From the NCBI RefSeq assembly GCF_028737255.1, contig NZ_JAQZAN010000019.1, forward strand, positions 82,700 through 146,699: DNA of 64,000 bases, given 5' to 3'. Source of the stretch: Actinomycetospora straminea. GTDB taxonomy: Bacteria > Actinomycetota > Actinomycetes > Mycobacteriales > Pseudonocardiaceae. Positions within the stretch are counted from its first letter, which is position 1, and every line of letters starts with the position of its first letter. A model generated the notes under the pieces. The model did no database searches. It saw nothing but the letters and a program-made list of their open reading frames with translations, and was not told the origin of the DNA. Shown here piece after piece: positions 26,372 to 34,831 of this stretch. The position numbers and the translations under genes were made by a program.

Positions 26372-27253
26372 ATGCGCCCGTTCGACGACATCGACCGCCT
26401 CGCGAACACCCCCGCCCTCGACAAGGTCGCGGCGCCGCTGCGGGACGCGGTGCACAAGGTCCTCCGGCGCCAGGACGTCAAGGACGCGCTGCACGGCGTG
26501 TGGCTCGGCCACCCGCTGCACCCGGTGCTCGCCCAGCTCTCGATCGGCAGCTTCGCCTCCGCCGGGCTGCTCGACGCCGTCCCGCGCACACGTCGCCCGG
26601 CCGCCACGCTCATCGCGGTCGGGCTGGTCTCCGCGGTGCCGACGGCCGCGGCGGGGTGGGCCGACTACGCCGACGGCCACGAGGAGCAGCAGCGCGTCGG
26701 CGTGGTCCACGCGGCCGCGAACGGCGTGATGCTCGCGGGCTACGTGGCCTCGCTCGCGGCGCGGGCACGCGGGCGCAGCCTGCGCGGCGCGCTGTGGGGC
26801 TGGGCCGCGCTGGCCGTCGGCACCGCCGGCGCCACCCTGGGCGGCCACATGGCCTACCACCAGGCGATGGGGGCGAACCACGCCGAGGGCTACCCGCACA
26901 TCGGTCCCGGCGACTGGACCGACGTCGGTACCGTCGCCGAGCTGCCCGAGGGCGAGCCGACGCGCCGGATCGTCGGCGACGTGGGGGTGCTGGTCGTGCG
27001 CCACGGCGACGTCGTCAAGGCGCTGGCCGACCGGTGCGCCCACGCGTCGGCCCCGCTGCACGAGGGCCACCTGACCGGCACCGACGGCTCCGAGTGCGTC
27101 GTCTGCCCCTGGCACGGCAGCGTGTTCCGCCTCGACGACGGCTCCGTGGTCCACGGGCCGGCCACCGCGCCGCAGCCGACGTTCCGCACGCGGGTGCGCG
27201 ACGGGCGCCTCGAGCTGGCGGTCACCGGCTACGAGGCCGTGCCCGCGAGCTGA
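26372..27253 (+). CDS. DUF2231-Rieske fusion membrane protein
   Basis: The N-terminal half (about 45-175) is a DUF2231-type membrane domain with four hydrophobic segments (LGHPLHPVLAQLSIGSF, ATLIAVGLVSAVPTAAAG, GVMLAGYVASLAA, WGWAALAVGTAGATLGG). The C-terminal domain is a Rieske [2Fe-2S] centre: Cys222-x-His224 in CAHASAPL and Cys245-x-x-His248 in CPWHGSVF. This implies a membrane electron-transfer protein, with partner unknown. The 293-residue start at 26372 has GGAGG eight bases upstream. It may be co-transcribed with the small gene that follows after 76 bases. Confidence 0.9.
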   Translation: MRPFDDIDRLANTPALDKVAAPLRDAVHKVLRRQDVKDALHGVWLGHPLHPVLAQLSIGSFASAGLLDAVPRTRRPAATLIAVGLVSAVPTAAAGWADYADGHEEQQRVGVVHAAANGVMLAGYVASLAARARGRSLRGALWGWAALAVGTAGATLGGHMAYHQAMGANHAEGYPHIGPGDWTDVGTVAELPEGEPTRRIVGDVGVLVVRHGDVVKALADRCAHASAPLHEGHLTGTDGSECVVCPWHGSVFRLDDGSVVHGPATAPQPTFRTRVRDGRLELAVTGYEAVPAS

Positions 27254-27329
27254 GCGTCACGCGTGCGCCGGGACCGGCGCCGGGCACCCGGCGCCGTCCC
27301 GCACCGCACACCCCCTGGAGGACCGCCCG

Positions 27330-27617
27330 ATGACCGTGCACGCCCTCGCCGACTTCCCCACCGACGGCTTCGACCACTTCCGCCAGGCCTTCACCGAGGC
27401 CGACGGCGCCCGCGAGTGCGAGAGCGCCCGCGTCTTCCGCGCGGACGACGACCGCGTGGTGGTCCTGCTCACCTTCCCGGACGACGACGCCCTCGCCCGG
27501 TTCCGCGCCGAGACCGAGAAGGACATGGCCTCGGGCGGGGACATGGCGCCGCCGGTGTTCACCGAGCTGCACGAGGAGTCCGACCTCACGGCGCAGGCCA
27601 CGGCCACCGGGAGCTGA
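27330..27617 (+). CDS. Small alpha/beta protein, possible dimeric-barrel fold
   Basis: A 95-residue protein with ribosome site GGAGG eight bases before the ATG. The pattern FRQAFTEADGARECESARVF...DDDRVVVLLTFPDDDALARF resembles the ferredoxin-like dimeric barrel seen in antibiotic-biosynthesis monooxygenase and stress-response proteins, but no catalytic residue can be assigned. It follows the DUF2231-Rieske gene on the same strand. Function unknown. Confidence 0.75.
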   Translation: MTVHALADFPTDGFDHFRQAFTEADGARECESARVFRADDDRVVVLLTFPDDDALARFRAETEKDMASGGDMAPPVFTELHEESDLTAQATATGS

Positions 27618-27729
27618 CGAGGTTGACCGCCGGCGCGCCGGTGCGTCGTCCGGATGAGCGCGCGGCGACCGCCGGGCGAACCTCGTCGGGCCACCTGCGC
27701 CCGGAGCGCGGGACGTCCGAGCGCCGTGT

Positions 27730-27760
27730 CAGGGTGGTGGAGAAGGCAACCACCACTCTG
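27730..27760. promoter_or_regulatory. Hairpin/dyad upstream of desaturase
   Basis: CAGGGTGGTGG (27730-27740) pairs with CCACCACTCTG (27750-27760), an 11-base stem with one G-U pair around AGAAGGCAA. It is 50 bases before the desaturase start. It could be an operator or an RNA hairpin in the leader. Confidence 0.45.
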
Positions 27761-27810
27761 GTCGACGAGCCCGTCGCCCAGGACCGCCCGCCCCTCGGGA
27801 GTCTCCCCGC

Positions 27811-28818
27811 ATGACGTCCGGTCCGGCTTCCCCGCCCGCCGACCCCCAGTCCGTCGACCCCGCCGAGCCCGTCCGGCCCACCGTCACCGCCCCGGCCGAG
27901 CCCACCCGGCAGGAGGACATCTCCGACCACGAGCGGCACATCGCCCCGCACGTCATGGTCTACCTCTTCGCGTTCGTGCCGTTCGTCGCGCTCGTCGCGG
28001 CCGTGCCGCTGGCCTGGGGCTGGGGGCTGACGTGGCTCGACGTCGGCCTGACCGCCGGCTTCTACGTGCTGACCATGCTCGGCGTCACGGTCGGGTTCCA
28101 CCGCTACTTCACCCACGGCGCCTTCCGGGCCGCGCGCGGCCTGCGGATCGCCCTCGGCGTGGCGGGGAGCATGGCCGTGCAGGGCCCGATCCGGCACTGG
28201 GTCGCCGACCACCGCCGCCACCACGCCTTCTCCGACAAGGAGGGCGACCCGCACTCGCCGTGGGCGTTCGGGACGTCGCCGGCGGCGCTGGTGCGCGGGT
28301 TCTGGCACGCGCACATGGGGTGGATCTTCGACCGCTCGCTGACCAACCAGAAGCGCTTCACCCCGGACCTCCTCGAGGACCCGGACATGCGCGCGGTGCA
28401 CCGCTGGTTCACGCCGCTGACGGTGATCAGTCTGGGCGCGCCGCCGCTGATCGGCGGGCTCGTGACGTGGTCGTGGTGGGGCGCGCTCACCGCGTTCTTC
28501 TGGGCGAGCCTGGTGCGCGTCGGCCTGAGCCACCACGTCGCCTGGTCGACGAACTCGATCTGCCACCTCGTCGGCGAACGTCCGTGGGGCGCGCGCGACC
28601 GGTCGACCAACGTGTGGCTGCTCGCCATCCCCAGCATGGGCGAGTCGTGGCACAACCTGCACCACGCCGACCCGACCTCGGCGCGCCACGGTGTCGGCCG
28701 CGGTCAGCTCGACATCTCGGCGCGGACGATCTGGCTGTTCGAGAAGCTCGGCTGGGCCACGCACGTCAAGTGGCCGACGGCCAAGCGCCTCGACCGGCTG
28801 GCGCGCGCCGCGGCGTGA
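27811..28818 (+). CDS. Membrane fatty acyl-CoA desaturase
   Basis: The 335-residue protein carries the three histidine boxes of membrane diiron desaturases: HRYFTH (97-102), HRRHH (134-138) and HNLHH (281-285), plus hydrophobic segments at about 48-95 and 205-245. It should introduce a double bond into a saturated fatty acyl chain, most likely delta-9, using ferredoxin or an oxidoreductase not encoded beside it. The N-terminal 45 residues are proline-rich and polar. Confidence 0.93.
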   Translation: MTSGPASPPADPQSVDPAEPVRPTVTAPAEPTRQEDISDHERHIAPHVMVYLFAFVPFVALVAAVPLAWGWGLTWLDVGLTAGFYVLTMLGVTVGFHRYFTHGAFRAARGLRIALGVAGSMAVQGPIRHWVADHRRHHAFSDKEGDPHSPWAFGTSPAALVRGFWHAHMGWIFDRSLTNQKRFTPDLLEDPDMRAVHRWFTPLTVISLGAPPLIGGLVTWSWWGALTAFFWASLVRVGLSHHVAWSTNSICHLVGERPWGARDRSTNVWLLAIPSMGESWHNLHHADPTSARHGVGRGQLDISARTIWLFEKLGWATHVKWPTAKRLDRLARAAA

Positions 28819-28822
28819 CCAC

Positions 28823-29695
28823 TCAGTACGCGCGTCGGTAGCGGGCGTCGAGGAAGCAGTAGGCCCCGAACGCGGCGAGCCCCAGCGAGATCGCCACGAG
28901 CGGCGTGACGCCCTGCCACTGGCTGACGAGCACGCGCAGCGCCTCGTCGAGGCCGCCGACGCGGGCGGGGTCGGCGTTGATCGCGGCCACACCGAACAGC
29001 ACCCCGACCGCCCCGAAGGCGACGGCGCGGGCGAGGTTGCCGACCGCGCCGAGCACGACGGCGGCGCGGCGGGCCCAGCCCGGCAGGTCGTCGACGAGGT
29101 CGCCCATGAACGTCCGGGCGAGGCCGGTGTAGACCATCGTGCCCGCGATCACCACGACGGTGACCGCGATCGCGGCGACCAGGAGCCAGCCGAGCGGCAG
29201 CGCCAGCAGCCAGACGACGAGCTTCTGCGGGCCCGCGCGGCCCTCCTCGGGCTCGCCGAGCACGGTGCGGGCGGCGACGACGGCGACGGCGAGCACGGCG
29301 ATCGCCTTGGCCGCCGCGCCGACGCGCTTGCGGAACCGCTCCCCGCCCGACACCCAGCGGAAGCCGGCGACCACCGCCGTGATCTGCCACAGCGCGAACG
29401 CCACGAGGCCCGCGACGAACAGGACCAGCAGGACCACCCCGACGAACCCGACGGCCGCGACGGCCGAGACCGCGCCCTGCTGGTCCACCTCGGACGCCTG
29501 CCCGAACGCCAGCCGCAGCCCCAGCCCGGCGACGAGCAGGTGCACGGCGCCGTAGGCCACGAGCCCCGCCCGCCCGAGGAGCTCGACGAGCCGGCTGGGC
29601 GCGTCGCCGCCGCCGTGCAGGGCCCGGTCCGCCGCCTCGTGCACGGCGTGCCCGGCGGCCTCCTCGACCCTCTCGGCCCCCTCCGACGTCGTCAT
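28823..29695 (-). CDS. DUF1206 membrane protein
   Basis: The 290-residue protein has six hydrophobic segments in three similar pairs, as in DUF1206: GRAGLVAYGAVHLLVAGLGL, then LARTFMGDL and ARAVAFGAVGVLFGVAAI, each following a short amphipathic helix. The function of the family is unknown. It converges on the desaturase with a four-base gap and starts at ATG 29695. Confidence 0.9.
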   Translation of the reverse strand: MTTSEGAERVEEAAGHAVHEAADRALHGGGDAPSRLVELLGRAGLVAYGAVHLLVAGLGLRLAFGQASEVDQQGAVSAVAAVGFVGVVLLVLFVAGLVAFALWQITAVVAGFRWVSGGERFRKRVGAAAKAIAVLAVAVVAARTVLGEPEEGRAGPQKLVVWLLALPLGWLLVAAIAVTVVVIAGTMVYTGLARTFMGDLVDDLPGWARRAAVVLGAVGNLARAVAFGAVGVLFGVAAINADPARVGGLDEALRVLVSQWQGVTPLVAISLGLAAFGAYCFLDARYRRAY

Positions 29696-29771
29696 CCCCG
29701 GGAGATCGCCGGACCCACCCCCCGGCGAAACCCCGCTGCGAGCCTGGTCACGGGATCGCTCACGGGATCGC

Positions 29772-30096
29772 TCAGTAGTCGGGGCCGAAGTCGGTCGGCA
29801 TGCCCGGCGCCTGCGGCACGCGCTGCAGGTGCACCCGGCGGGAGAACCGGATCACCGGCCGGGATGAGCAGCTCGACGCTGCCGATGACGAAGAACCAGG
29901 TGCCGAGGTAGGTGGTCGCCTCGGAGAAGAACAGGATGCTGCCGACGAGGAACCACAGGCCGACGAGGATGTCGTTGACGATCGACAGCACCTCGTAGCG
30001 GCGGCGGATGACCAGTTCCTCGTGCCCGAGCTTGTAGACCAGGGGCGGCAGGTGCCCGCCCGGGGTGTCGCTGCTGCTCGGCGTGCCTGCGCTCAT
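29772..30096 (-). pseudogene. YrhK-like membrane protein with apparent frameshift
   Basis: From ATG 30096 the frame encodes a YrhK-like domain: ELVIRRRYEVLSIVNDILVG, LWFLVGSILFF and WFFVIGSVELLI. Immediately afterwards the frame leaves the family pattern. Removing one base from the GGG at 29861-29863 restores RPVIRFSRRVHLQRVPQAP and a natural end (TDFGPDY, TGA at 29772-29774). Without correction the frame runs to 29692 and ends overlapping the DUF1206 start by ATGA. Either a real mutation, a sequencing error, or an unusual C-terminus is possible; the first two are more likely. Confidence 0.7.
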
Positions 30097-30130
30097 GGAC
30101 GGGCAGCCTGCCGCGTCCCGGTCGGCCGCG

Positions 30131-31273
30131 TCAGGTGCGTACCCCGAGCGTGCGGGCGTGGCGCTCGGCGGTGTCGGCGTCCTCGCGGGCCCGGTCGGCC
30201 TCGCGGCGGCGGGTGTCGCGCTCGCGCGCGGCGGTGTCGGCGCGGTCCCAGGCGGCGCGGCGGGCCTCCTCGGCGGCGTCGAGCCGGGCGCGCAGGTCGC
30301 TGACGGTGGCGTCGGCGTCCTCGGCCTCCTGCGTCGCGGTGTCGGCGGCCTCGGACGCCTCCCGGGCCTGCTCGGCAAGCGCGTCGGCGCGCTCCCGGGC
30401 CTCGCGTGCCGCCTTCTCGGCGCGCTCGCGCTCCTCCCGCTCGCGGCGCTCCCGCTCCTCGCGACGCCGGCGCTCGCGCTCCTCCTGCTCGGCGCGCCGG
30501 CGCTCCTGGTCGGCCCGGTCGCGCTCCTCGCGCTCGCGGGTCTCCTGGTCGTCGCGGATGTCGGCGGTGTCGTCGAGGTCGGTGTCGTCGAGGTCGGTGT
30601 CGTCGCGGTCGGTGTCGTCGCGGTCGATCTCCTCGGCCGGCGGGCGGGGGCGCTGCGGGCGACGGTCGGGGCGGCGGTGCGACGGGCGGCTGGGCCGGTC
30701 GCGCCGGGCGGGGCGGGCGCCGGAGGCCGGGCCGCCCAGCGCCGCGCTGATCCCGCCGTCGCCCAGCCCGGGGCCCGCCTCCATGCCGCCCGCGAGCTGC
30801 CCGCCGGCCAGGGCGCGGGCGGCCGCGGGGTCGGCGAGGGCGGCGCCGATGGTGCGCTCGAGCTCCCGGACGGACTGGTCGCCGAGGCGCACGGCCTCCT
30901 CGCGGGCGATGCGCCGGCCGCGCTCGACCAGCGCGTTGATGAGCCCGTGGCGCTGGCGGGAGAGCTGGCGCAGCGCGTCGCCCTCGAGCTTGGACTGGGC
31001 GTCGCGCAACGAGGAGCCCAGCTCCTCGAGCGCCTCGACCTCGTCGGGGTACTCGCGGGCCAGCCGGTTCGCGACCCACGCGGCGACCGAGGGCTTGCGC
31101 AGGGCGGCGATGTCCTTGGCCAGCTCGCGGTCCCCGGCCTGGCGGACCTCCTTGACCATCGCGTCCCGGACCCCGATGAACTCCTCGCGCCCGACCCCGT
31201 AGAGCAGGTCGGCGGCGTCCTCGAGGGAGGTGGGGAGCTCCTCCTCGGCGGGGTCGTCGGGACCCTGGGACAT
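30131..31273 (-). CDS. Hypothetical coiled-coil protein with pentapeptide-like repeats
   Basis: The 380-residue protein has a compact helical N-terminal region (about 20-170: ADLLYGVGREEFIGVRDAMV, KPSVAAWVANRLAREYP), a basic proline-rich linker, four five-residue acidic repeats (DRDDT, DRDDT, DLDDT, DLDDT) from 15-bp DNA repeats at 30566-30625, then a long Arg/Glu-rich coiled coil (about 250-365). The N-terminal part is a known actinobacterial hypothetical family; a structural or nucleic-acid role is possible but unproven. It starts at ATG 31273. Confidence 0.78.
   Translation of the reverse strand: MSQGPDDPAEEELPTSLEDAADLLYGVGREEFIGVRDAMVKEVRQAGDRELAKDIAALRKPSVAAWVANRLAREYPDEVEALEELGSSLRDAQSKLEGDALRQLSRQRHGLINALVERGRRIAREEAVRLGDQSVRELERTIGAALADPAAARALAGGQLAGGMEAGPGLGDGGISAALGGPASGARPARRDRPSRPSHRRPDRRPQRPRPPAEEIDRDDTDRDDTDLDDTDLDDTADIRDDQETREREERDRADQERRRAEQEERERRRREERERREREERERAEKAAREARERADALAEQAREASEAADTATQEAEDADATVSDLRARLDAAEEARRAAWDRADTAARERDTRRREADRAREDADTAERHARTLGVRT
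30566..30625. repeat. 15-bp tandem repeat, four units
   Basis: Two units of GGTGTCGTCGAGGTC followed by two of GGTGTCGTCGCGGTC. On the minus strand they encode four D-R/L-D-D-T pentapeptides in the preceding coiled-coil protein. Confidence 0.9.
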
Positions 31274-31300
31274 GCGGGCACCTCGTCGCGGGGTCGTGCG

Positions 31301-31469
31301 CGCCGGCGGCGCGGGTGGGCACACCGTGCCCCATGGCGGTGCCTCGGCGCACGCACGAGGCGCCGCGCCGCGCCGGTCGTCGCCCGCCCACGGCGGTGCG
31401 GACCACCCGTCGCTCGTCTCCGCCCGCCGCACGGGTCGTTCACGCCGGCGGCGCGGGTGGGCACACCGT
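31301..31469. repeat. Direct repeat upstream of the FUSC gene
   Basis: A 27-base sequence beginning CGCCGGCGGCGCGGGTGGGC occurs at 31301-31327 and 31443-31469, 142 bases apart, each followed by a CCCCATGG context. The second ATG (31475) is the FUSC gene start. Confidence 0.75.
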
Positions 31470-31474
31470 CCCCC

Positions 31475-32701
31475 ATGGGGCCCTCTGTGCGCACGCTCGC
31501 CCGCCGGGCACGCCGTCAGCTCCTGCGCCCGCCGCGCTTCGTCGCGCGGGCCGCCGGGGCGAGCGGGCCGGAGCGGGAGGCCGTCATCCAGGCCGTCAAG
31601 GCCGCCGCGGCGGCGGGCGTCGCCTGGCTGCTCGCCCGCTGGGTGCTGGAGGCGCCCCAGCCGTTCCTCGCGCCCTACGCGGCGGTGTTCCTCGTGGTGC
31701 AGGTGACCGTGTACCGGTCGGTGCGCGACGCCGGCCAGCAGCTCGCGGTGGTGGCCACGGGCGTGGTGCTCGCCCTGGTGGCGACGCTGCTGACCGGGCA
31801 GGTCGTCGTCGGGCTCGTCCTCGTGGTGCTCGTGGGCCTGCTGCTCGGGCGGCTGCGGGTGTTCGGGGAGCACGGGCACTGGGTGGCGGTGACGGCGCTG
31901 ATCCTCGTCACCCAGGCGGGCCCGGCGGCGGGCTCGCCGGTCGACGCGCTCGTGCGGCTGGTCGAGATCGCACTCGGGGCGGCGGTCGGCGTCGTCGTCA
32001 ACATGCTGGTGCTGCCGCCGGTCTACCAGCGGGACGCGAGCGCGGCGCTGACCGGCGTCACCGCGCGGCTCGCCGACCTGCTGCGCGGCGTCGCCGCGTC
32101 GCTGCGCGAGGACCAGGAGCCGCGGGAGGACCTCGTGCACGACTGGCTGCACCGCGCCCGCGGGCTCGACGGCGAGGCGCGCCGCGCGCGGGACAGCGTC
32201 GCCTGGGCTCGCGAGAGCCTGCGCCTCAACCCGCTGCGCCGCCGCCGGCAGAGCCCCGAGCCCGTCGCGGTCCTCGCGCCCGCCGCCGACGCGGTGGTCG
32301 AGGTGGCGGGGCACCTGGTCGACCTGTGCGAGGCGGTCGTCGAGGCCGCGGAGGAGCAGGACCAGGCCGACTCCCCCGAAGAGCCGGGCCTCGACCCGCT
32401 GTTCGTCGGGTCGTTCGCCGACCTCCTCGACCACCTCGCCGAGGCCCTCGAGGAGATCCGCGACGACCCGGGCTCGCTCTCCCCCCGGTCCGACCGCCAC
32501 CCGCCCGGCTCGGCGGCCCTGGAGCTCATGACCGCGGTGCACCGCGACGCCGCCCGGCGCCTGCCCGGCGCGTCGGGCGAGGTCCGGACGGGCTGGAGCG
32601 TCGAGGGGGCGCTGCTCAACGCGGCCCAGCGCGCGGTCGTCGACCTGACCGGCCGCCGCCCCACCCGCCCCCGCGACGCCCCGGGCCCCGACGAGGGCTG
32701 A
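31475..32701 (+). CDS. FUSC-family membrane protein
   Basis: The 408-residue protein has an N-terminal block of hydrophobic segments (about 37-175: AYAAVFLVVQVTVYRSV, ALVATLLTGQVVVGLVLVVLVGLLLG split across two helices, VVNMLVLPPVY) followed by a long helical cytosolic region. This is the fusaric-acid-resistance/aromatic-acid-exporter plan. The substrate is unknown. The start at 31475 lies in the second of two direct repeats. A family D element begins two bases after its stop. Confidence 0.82.
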   Translation: MGPSVRTLARRARRQLLRPPRFVARAAGASGPEREAVIQAVKAAAAAGVAWLLARWVLEAPQPFLAPYAAVFLVVQVTVYRSVRDAGQQLAVVATGVVLALVATLLTGQVVVGLVLVVLVGLLLGRLRVFGEHGHWVAVTALILVTQAGPAAGSPVDALVRLVEIALGAAVGVVVNMLVLPPVYQRDASAALTGVTARLADLLRGVAASLREDQEPREDLVHDWLHRARGLDGEARRARDSVAWARESLRLNPLRRRRQSPEPVAVLAPAADAVVEVAGHLVDLCEAVVEAAEEQDQADSPEEPGLDPLFVGSFADLLDHLAEALEEIRDDPGSLSPRSDRHPPGSAALELMTAVHRDAARRLPGASGEVRTGWSVEGALLNAAQRAVVDLTGRRPTRPRDAPGPDEG

Positions 32702-32703
32702 GT

Positions 32704-32772
32704 ACGAGCGATGCGGCATGGCTGGCGTCCATCACCGGGATCGCCACAACGTCGACCCCGCGACACGCCGTG
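32704..32772 (+). repeat. Family D element, copy 1
   Basis: About 69 bases starting ACGAGCGATGCGGCATGG, with core GGCGTCCATCACCGGGATCG and ending CGACACGCCGTG. It follows the FUSC stop. The second copy, in inverted orientation, is at 33059-33126; roughly 60 of 69 bases agree. Confidence 0.85.
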
Positions 32773-32883
32773 GGCGGGGGTTCTCCCCCGCACGGTGGGG
32801 TCCGGACGCGGGTTCGCCCCACTCCGCCGTCGCCGCCGGCTCCCTACCGTCGGGAGCCCGAGACGGGCGAGGAGGCGGACGGG

Positions 32884-33051
32884 ATGCTCAGCGGGACGGT
32901 GGCACAGCGGGAGGTCGACGCCCGGCGGGTCGACGTCGAGCACGACCCGGGCCGCGACCGGTCCCGGGCCGTCACCCGACGCCGCCCGCCGGAGATGCGG
33001 ATGCCGCGCGACGAGTGGCCCCGACGCGCACGGCGGCGGCGCACCGTCTGA
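32884..33051 (+). CDS. Small basic protein between family D repeats
   Basis: A 55-residue frame starts at ATG 32884 with GAGGAGG eight bases upstream. The product begins MLSGTVAQREVDARRV and ends with an Arg-rich tail (PRRARRRRTV); it is strongly basic and could bind nucleic acid. No family is recognised. It is the only content of the 286 bases between the two inverted family D repeats. The ribosome site is good, but the compositional signal is weak, so a chance frame cannot be excluded. Confidence 0.4.
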   Translation: MLSGTVAQREVDARRVDVEHDPGRDRSRAVTRRRPPEMRMPRDEWPRRARRRRTV

Positions 33052-33058
33052 CACGCGC

Positions 33059-33126
33059 GCGGCGTGTCGCGCCGGCGAGGATGTGGCGATCCCGGTGATG
33101 GACGCCAGGGATGCCGCATCGCTCGT
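33059..33126 (-). repeat. Family D element, copy 2 (inverted)
   Basis: Reverse complement of copy 1, located just beyond the stop of the FAD-Rieske gene on that gene's own downstream side. Both copies therefore have the same orientation relative to the gene they follow. Confidence 0.85.
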
Positions 33127-33132
33127 GGACCC

Positions 33133-34680
33133 TCAGCCGCGCGGCGTCACGACCCGGGCGAGGCCGGGCGGGGCGGCGAGGCCGGCGGTGGCCGGGCCCT
33201 CGAGGACGTCGCCGTCGGGGGCGAAGCGGGATCCGTGCAGCGGGCAGTCCCAGCTCTGCGCGGCGTCGTTCCACGCCACGATGCCGCCGAGGTGCGGGCA
33301 CACCGCGCCCCGCTCGTGCTCGACACCGCCGACGCGGCAGCGGGCGATCTTGCCCCGCGTCGTCGTCTCCACCCGCCCCTCGCCCTCGCGCAGCGGCTCC
33401 GACGTGGGCAGGTGCGGGCGGGCCCAGCCGGTGGCGAGGTAGCGGCCGACCTCGGTGTTCGCCCGCGCCAGGCTCGGCAGGGCCGACGCGGCCGGGGCGC
33501 GGTCGGCGCGCAGCGCGGCCATCCACGGGTTGGCCCGCCCCACGACGTGGTCGCGCAGCGCCAGCGCGGCCGCGGTGCCGCCGGTCATGCCCCACTTCGC
33601 GAACCCGGTCGCGACGAGGATGCGCGGCTGCCAGCGCATCGGCCCGACGAAGGGCAGGCCGTCCTCGGGCAGGTAGTCCTGCGCCGACCAGCGGTGGGTG
33701 ATCGCGCGGACCGGGAAGTGGGCGGCGGCCCAGTCGGCGAGGGCACGTTCGTGGGACGACGTCGGCGTGCTGGCCCCGACGCGGTGGCCGAAGCCGCCGG
33801 TGAGCAGCAGGCGCTCGCCCTCGATCTCGGCGGTGCGCAGCGACACCGTCGGCTCGTCGACCGACAGGTACATCGCCTCGGGCAGCGGGCCGTCCACGCG
33901 GACCGCCTGCGCGTACGAGCGGCTGGGCTCGACGCGGGCGAAGAACAGGCCGCGGTCGAGCACCGGGATGCCGGTGGCGACCACGACCCGCTCGGCGCGG
34001 ACCTCGCCGTGGTCGGTGCGCAGCCGGGGGGCGCCGAGCAGGGAGATGCTGCGCGCCCGGGTGGCCTCGGCGACCAGGTGGCCGCCGTCGTGCAGCTCCT
34101 GGGCGAGGTCGGCGAGGTAGGGCATGGGGTCGAACTGGGCCTGGTCGGCGAGCGTCACGGCCTCGGACACCGCGAACGGCAGGCCGACGTCGGTGCCCAG
34201 CTCCGCGGGCAGCCCGGCGCGGCGCAGCACCGACGCCTCGTGGCGGACCGCGTCCGCGCCGGCGGAGGAACGCCCGGCGGTCGAGAACGTGACGGCGTCG
34301 CGGCGCTCGAGGTCGCAGTCGGCGCGCCGGGCCCGGTCGAGGAGCCAGTCGAAGCCGGCGCGGTGGGCGGCCAGGTAGGCCTCGACGGTGTCGTGGTCGT
34401 GGCGCCGGTCGAGCGTCGCCGCCCGCGTGCCCTGCAGCAGGGAGATCTTCGCGGTGGTGTTGCCGCTGGCCACCGCCCCGACCCGGCGCGCCTCGAGCAG
34501 CGCCACGTGCAGGCCCTCGCGCGCGAGCAGCACCGCCGTCGTCAGCCCGGTGATCCCGGCGCCGACCACGGCGACGTCGACCCGGCGGTCGCCGTCGAGG
34601 CGCGGGTAGGTGTCGGGCTCCTCGGCGTGCTCGGGGTCGTGCCACGCGGAGAGCTCGCGCGCGGGGAGTGGTGGCCGCAT
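33133..34680 (-). CDS. FAD-dependent oxidoreductase fused to Rieske domain
   Basis: The 515-residue protein begins with a DAO-type FAD domain: VVGAGITGLTTAVLL near residue 38 and GNTTAKISLLQG, with VATGFAKWGMTGGTAAAL near 375. The last 90 residues form a Rieske [2Fe-2S] domain with CPHLGG and CPLHGSRF. Such fusions are common in Gram-positive bacteria but their substrates are mostly unknown; amine or proline-like oxidation has been suggested for the FAD part. Gene order puts it downstream of a stress sigma factor on the same strand, which may be functional or chance. Confidence 0.9.
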   Translation of the reverse strand: MRPPLPARELSAWHDPEHAEEPDTYPRLDGDRRVDVAVVGAGITGLTTAVLLAREGLHVALLEARRVGAVASGNTTAKISLLQGTRAATLDRRHDHDTVEAYLAAHRAGFDWLLDRARRADCDLERRDAVTFSTAGRSSAGADAVRHEASVLRRAGLPAELGTDVGLPFAVSEAVTLADQAQFDPMPYLADLAQELHDGGHLVAEATRARSISLLGAPRLRTDHGEVRAERVVVATGIPVLDRGLFFARVEPSRSYAQAVRVDGPLPEAMYLSVDEPTVSLRTAEIEGERLLLTGGFGHRVGASTPTSSHERALADWAAAHFPVRAITHRWSAQDYLPEDGLPFVGPMRWQPRILVATGFAKWGMTGGTAAALALRDHVVGRANPWMAALRADRAPAASALPSLARANTEVGRYLATGWARPHLPTSEPLREGEGRVETTTRGKIARCRVGGVEHERGAVCPHLGGIVAWNDAAQSWDCPLHGSRFAPDGDVLEGPATAGLAAPPGLARVVTPRG

Positions 34681-34831
34681 GCGCACGAGGTGTCCGGCCC
34701 GTCGGTGCGGCAAACGGCGGCACGTGCGCACTTCACCGTCGTCGGCGATGGCCGAACGAGCGGGAGGGGCCGTCCCGGCCGCTGCTCCGGATCGACGGGA
34801 CCCGGAGCAGCGACCCGGACGGGGCGGACCC

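Noticed and set aside
29692..30096. YrhK-like gene annotated as a normal 134-residue protein
   Set aside because: The last 45 residues in that frame are compositionally odd while the shifted frame gives a family-like C-terminus.
32704..33126. Inverted repeats considered as an insertion sequence
   Set aside because: The interior is only 286 bases with no transposase; no target duplication is evident.
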